Below are positions 22,903-24,719 of a DNA stretch of 24,719 nt, piece by piece. Below the pieces are notes generated by a model. It saw only the letters and a program-made list of their open reading frames with translations, was not told the origin of the DNA and did no database searches. The stretch lies in the IMG/VR virus record IMGVR_UViG_3300025012_000276, positions 1-24,719 of that record, one strand, 5' to 3'. This stretch comes from a virus. The position numbers and the translations under genes are program-made. Each line of letters starts with the position of its first letter. The stretch's first letter is position 1.

Positions 22903-24423
22903 GTGTCTAAATACATTCGCATGGGCGTGGACGCGGGGAGGTTCAAGTGTAAGGATGGGACGGTCGTCAGCGTCTCGCGCCACCAATGCCCCGAATGGGC
23001 GCAGCGCTTCCCCGGCGGCGAGGGCTGGTCGGCCTACCCGCACACCTGGGAGCACACCTATGAAGCCGTAAGCGGCGGCAACGGCATCACGCTAACCCCC
23101 GCCTACTGGCAATGGATGTGGAACCCGCTCATCAACCGCTACGAGGCCATCTATGCGCTCTCGGAGGTGGGGGGCGGATACATAAACCTGGCCGCCAACC
23201 TCGACAAGGGCTGGTCATCCAAGTACCACGTGCCCAAAGACAGCGCGATAATGCCAAAGGTAGAGGGCATCACCAGCGCCTACAATATCCACAAGATCAT
23301 GCTGGACGCGAGCGGGAACCCGATACGGAAGAACGGCAGCACCAGGATAGAAGCCCTGCGCCTGAAAGACGGGCCGCCGGACCCGAACCTGGTCAATCCT
23401 CAGACCACGCCCTGGCTTTTCGTGCAGTTCCGCTCGATTGATAGGGACGGGAATATCGGCTACGCTCCCAAAGGAATAAAGGGCTGTTACTTCCCCATCT
23501 TAGTCAAAGAGCAAGCCTGGGTGAAGGACGAGTATATCGAGGCCTTTTTAGACGAATACCCCACAGCGGCAGCGCCGCCACCGGAGGAACCAATGCCAGA
23601 ACGAACCGCAGGAACAGCGATAGACATCAGCGCATTTCAGGGGCCGATTGATTGGAAGAATCTGACACGCGTTGACCTCGTCATCATGCGCGCCACCTAC
23701 GGCTTCGGCGGCGCAACCGAGGACGCCTGGTTCCAGGAGTATTGGAGGCAGGCCTGGTATTGGAGCTATCACCGGCAGGCCTATTCCTGGCACTACCCGA
23801 ACCTATCCCCGGAAAGCCAGCACAATGTGTTCGTGGACGTGATGGACAGGGCCGGGGGCTTGAAACCGGAGGATGGCGCACCGGACCTGGACTTCGAGGA
23901 TCTGCGAAGCGTGCCGATACAGGAGGCATTGGACAGCCTGGAACAACGACTGCTGATGACCGACCTGGCTTTCAACTGCATCACCGGCGTGTACAGCCGA
24001 GCCTCCCTTCTGAGCCAGGCCACGAAGAACCAACTGGAATTCCTGCGCGGACGCCCGCTGTGGCTGGCCGGGTATCCCTTCGCCAAGACCACGCCCATCC
24101 CCATTGATTACCTGCCGCCCGACCAAATCCCGGCGGGCTACCTCACCTTTGACCTGGGCTGGGAGAAGTGGCAGTGGGCGGAGACGCTGCCATACAACGG
24201 CCTGCCTGTGGGATTGGTGGGCGGTGCGACGTATTCAGGCAAGGGCGACGCCGACATCACCAGGGGCACGTTCGAGGCCTACTGGAAGCGGACGGGGCGC
24301 ACGCTCAGGACTGACCCGCGCTTCGTATACCGGCGCAAGCTGCACTCGCTAATGGCAGTGACCTTTCCGAACTCAATTGGGGAAAGATATGCAAAGCACC
24401 CGTTCCTGGACAGGAGAGCATAG
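22903..24423 (+). CDS. Endolysin: GH25 muramidase with unknown N-terminal domain
   Basis: 506 aa starting with GTG; AGGAG at 22885-22889 is 13 nt upstream, a rather long spacing. The next ATG is residue 7. The GH25 domain runs from about 239 to 465: AIDISAFQGPIDW (239-251) is the family's DxSxxQGxxDW opening with D241, and PDLDFED carries D328, D330 and E332, the expected catalytic DxDxE; WEKWQW follows later. It cuts the N-acetylmuramic acid to N-acetylglucosamine bond of peptidoglycan. A Pro/Ala/Glu-rich linker (about 221-236) separates it from a 220-aa N-terminal part, rich in aromatic residues, that I do not recognise; it may bind the wall. No signal peptide, so a holin is needed for release unless it is virion-bound. 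Overlaps the next gene by 1 nt. Confidence 0.88.
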   Translation: MSKYIRMGVDAGRFKCKDGTVVSVSRHQCPEWAQRFPGGEGWSAYPHTWEHTYEAVSGGNGITLTPAYWQWMWNPLINRYEAIYALSEVGGGYINLAANLDKGWSSKYHVPKDSAIMPKVEGITSAYNIHKIMLDASGNPIRKNGSTRIEALRLKDGPPDPNLVNPQTTPWLFVQFRSIDRDGNIGYAPKGIKGCYFPILVKEQAWVKDEYIEAFLDEYPTAAAPPPEEPMPERTAGTAIDISAFQGPIDWKNLTRVDLVIMRATYGFGGATEDAWFQEYWRQAWYWSYHRQAYSWHYPNLSPESQHNVFVDVMDRAGGLKPEDGAPDLDFEDLRSVPIQEALDSLEQRLLMTDLAFNCITGVYSRASLLSQATKNQLEFLRGRPLWLAGYPFAKTTPIPIDYLPPDQIPAGYLTFDLGWEKWQWAETLPYNGLPVGLVGGATYSGKGDADITRGTFEAYWKRTGRTLRTDPRFVYRRKLHSLMAVTFPNSIGERYAKHPFLDRRA

Positions 24424-24719
24424 TGCCGTCAAAGCCAAACATCACGGTAAGCGAAGAGCGCCTGAACCTGGCACTCGCCACCTTTGAACTCAAAGTCACT
24501 CGTGAGATCGCGGCCTCGGAGGACCGCACCCGCACCCGCATCGAGGAGGTAAAGACAGCAATCGCAGGCAACCCCGAAATGATCGCTGGGATGAGGGCCA
24601 GGATTGCGGACAACACAGAAGACATCGAGGCTTTGCAGGCGAGCGATAAACGCTGGACGACGATTGCGATCTTGGCCTCGAGCGTGATCTCCGGCGTGAT
24701 CTCCGGCATTTCGGCTCTT
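24423..24719 (+). CDS. XhlA/holin-like membrane protein, cut by window end
   Basis: The gene is open to the end of the window (99 codons seen, no stop). GTG overlaps the endolysin stop by 1 nt and AGGAG at 24412-24416 lies 6 nt before it. Residues 1-75 are polar and helical with coiled-coil character (RIEEVKTAI, ARIADNTEDIEALQASD). From about residue 76, RWTTIAILASSVISGVISG begins a transmembrane segment. A coiled coil followed by one C-terminal membrane helix is the plan of XhlA-type lysis proteins. These help a holin or endolysin open the membrane, and an adjacent endolysin fits. Other small membrane proteins of similar form cannot be excluded without the C-terminus. Confidence 0.75.
   Translation, partial: MPSKPNITVSEERLNLALATFELKVTREIAASEDRTRTRIEEVKTAIAGNPEMIAGMRARIADNTEDIEALQASDKRWTTIAILASSVISGVISGISAL
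24684..24707 (+). repeat. Perfect tandem 12-nt repeat in the membrane segment
   Basis: GTGATCTCCGGC occurs twice head to tail (24684-24695, 24696-24707), encoding VISG twice in the predicted transmembrane helix. It gives a small-residue face and could be a slippage site that changes helix length. Confidence 0.8.

Noticed and set aside
22611-22910. A 99-codon + strand frame over the antisense gene, with a hydrophobic segment.
   Set aside because: Its ribosome site is poor (TAGG only) and its hydrophobic part lies opposite the hydrophobic part of the minus gene. The minus frame has the far better start signals. The two cannot readily both be selected, though the + frame is not strictly excluded.
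22811-22923. The divergent genes start with similar peptides (MSKYTRI and MSKYIRM), hinting at an inverted duplication.
   Set aside because: The DNA agrees in only about 12 of 21 bases and the likeness ends there, so chance is likelier.

Overview
The window is one contiguous piece of a tailed-phage (Caudoviricetes) genome or prophage. It covers nearly the whole late structural and lysis part. Almost all genes are on the + strand, packed tightly, with many 1-26 nt overlaps and short gaps. No rRNA, tRNA, integrase, polymerase or CRISPR array is visible. The DNA is GC-rich (hand counts of 60-nt samples give 60-67% in ordinary stretches), with a few AT-richer patches. The host cannot be named from the sequence. 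A GH25 muramidase followed by an XhlA-like membrane protein is a lysis pairing more usual in phages of Gram-positive-type hosts, but this is weak evidence.

Layout. (1) 1-5390: a small all-Cys zinc-finger protein, large terminase, portal, a small helical protein, and a LysM-like/Gly-rich protein. (2) 5391-12119: one giant 2242-aa protein, probably an internal virion or ejection protein, with a glycine zipper near the N-terminus and a duplicated 59-aa domain at the C-terminus. (3) 12111-14306: a candidate promoter, then scaffold, major capsid protein and a candidate capsid-cement protein, closed by a GC-rich hairpin that may be a terminator. (4) 14319-16246: a Rossmann-like unknown, an FmdB-like zinc ribbon and a coiled-coil protein. 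(5) 16250-19778: candidate tail adaptor (T7 gp11-like role) and tail nozzle (T7 gp12-like role). (6) 19768-22577: five small to mid-size tail-tip genes, mostly beta-rich and mosaic. (7) 22574-22816, minus strand: a small membrane or secreted Cys-containing protein with its own strong ribosome site and an extended -10 promoter. (8) 22903-24719: GH25 endolysin and an XhlA/holin-like protein cut by the window end.

No tape measure, tail tube, sheath or baseplate gene is seen. The terminase P-loop is of the RGxxKS type I recall from T7 gp19, and the order portal-scaffold-capsid-adaptor-nozzle-fibre parallels T7. A short-tailed (podovirus-type) virion is therefore the best inference. The main departure from T7 order is the giant protein, which lies between portal and scaffold rather than after the nozzle.

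The points most worth a second look are the antisense small membrane-protein gene wedged between the tail and lysis genes, a 12-nt extended -10 sequence shared by its promoter and the capsid-operon promoter, the AT-rich in-frame insert in the giant protein, and the abrupt reading-frame hand-over between the zinc-finger gene and the terminase. I see no recognisable defence system, toxin-antitoxin pair or retroelement here.
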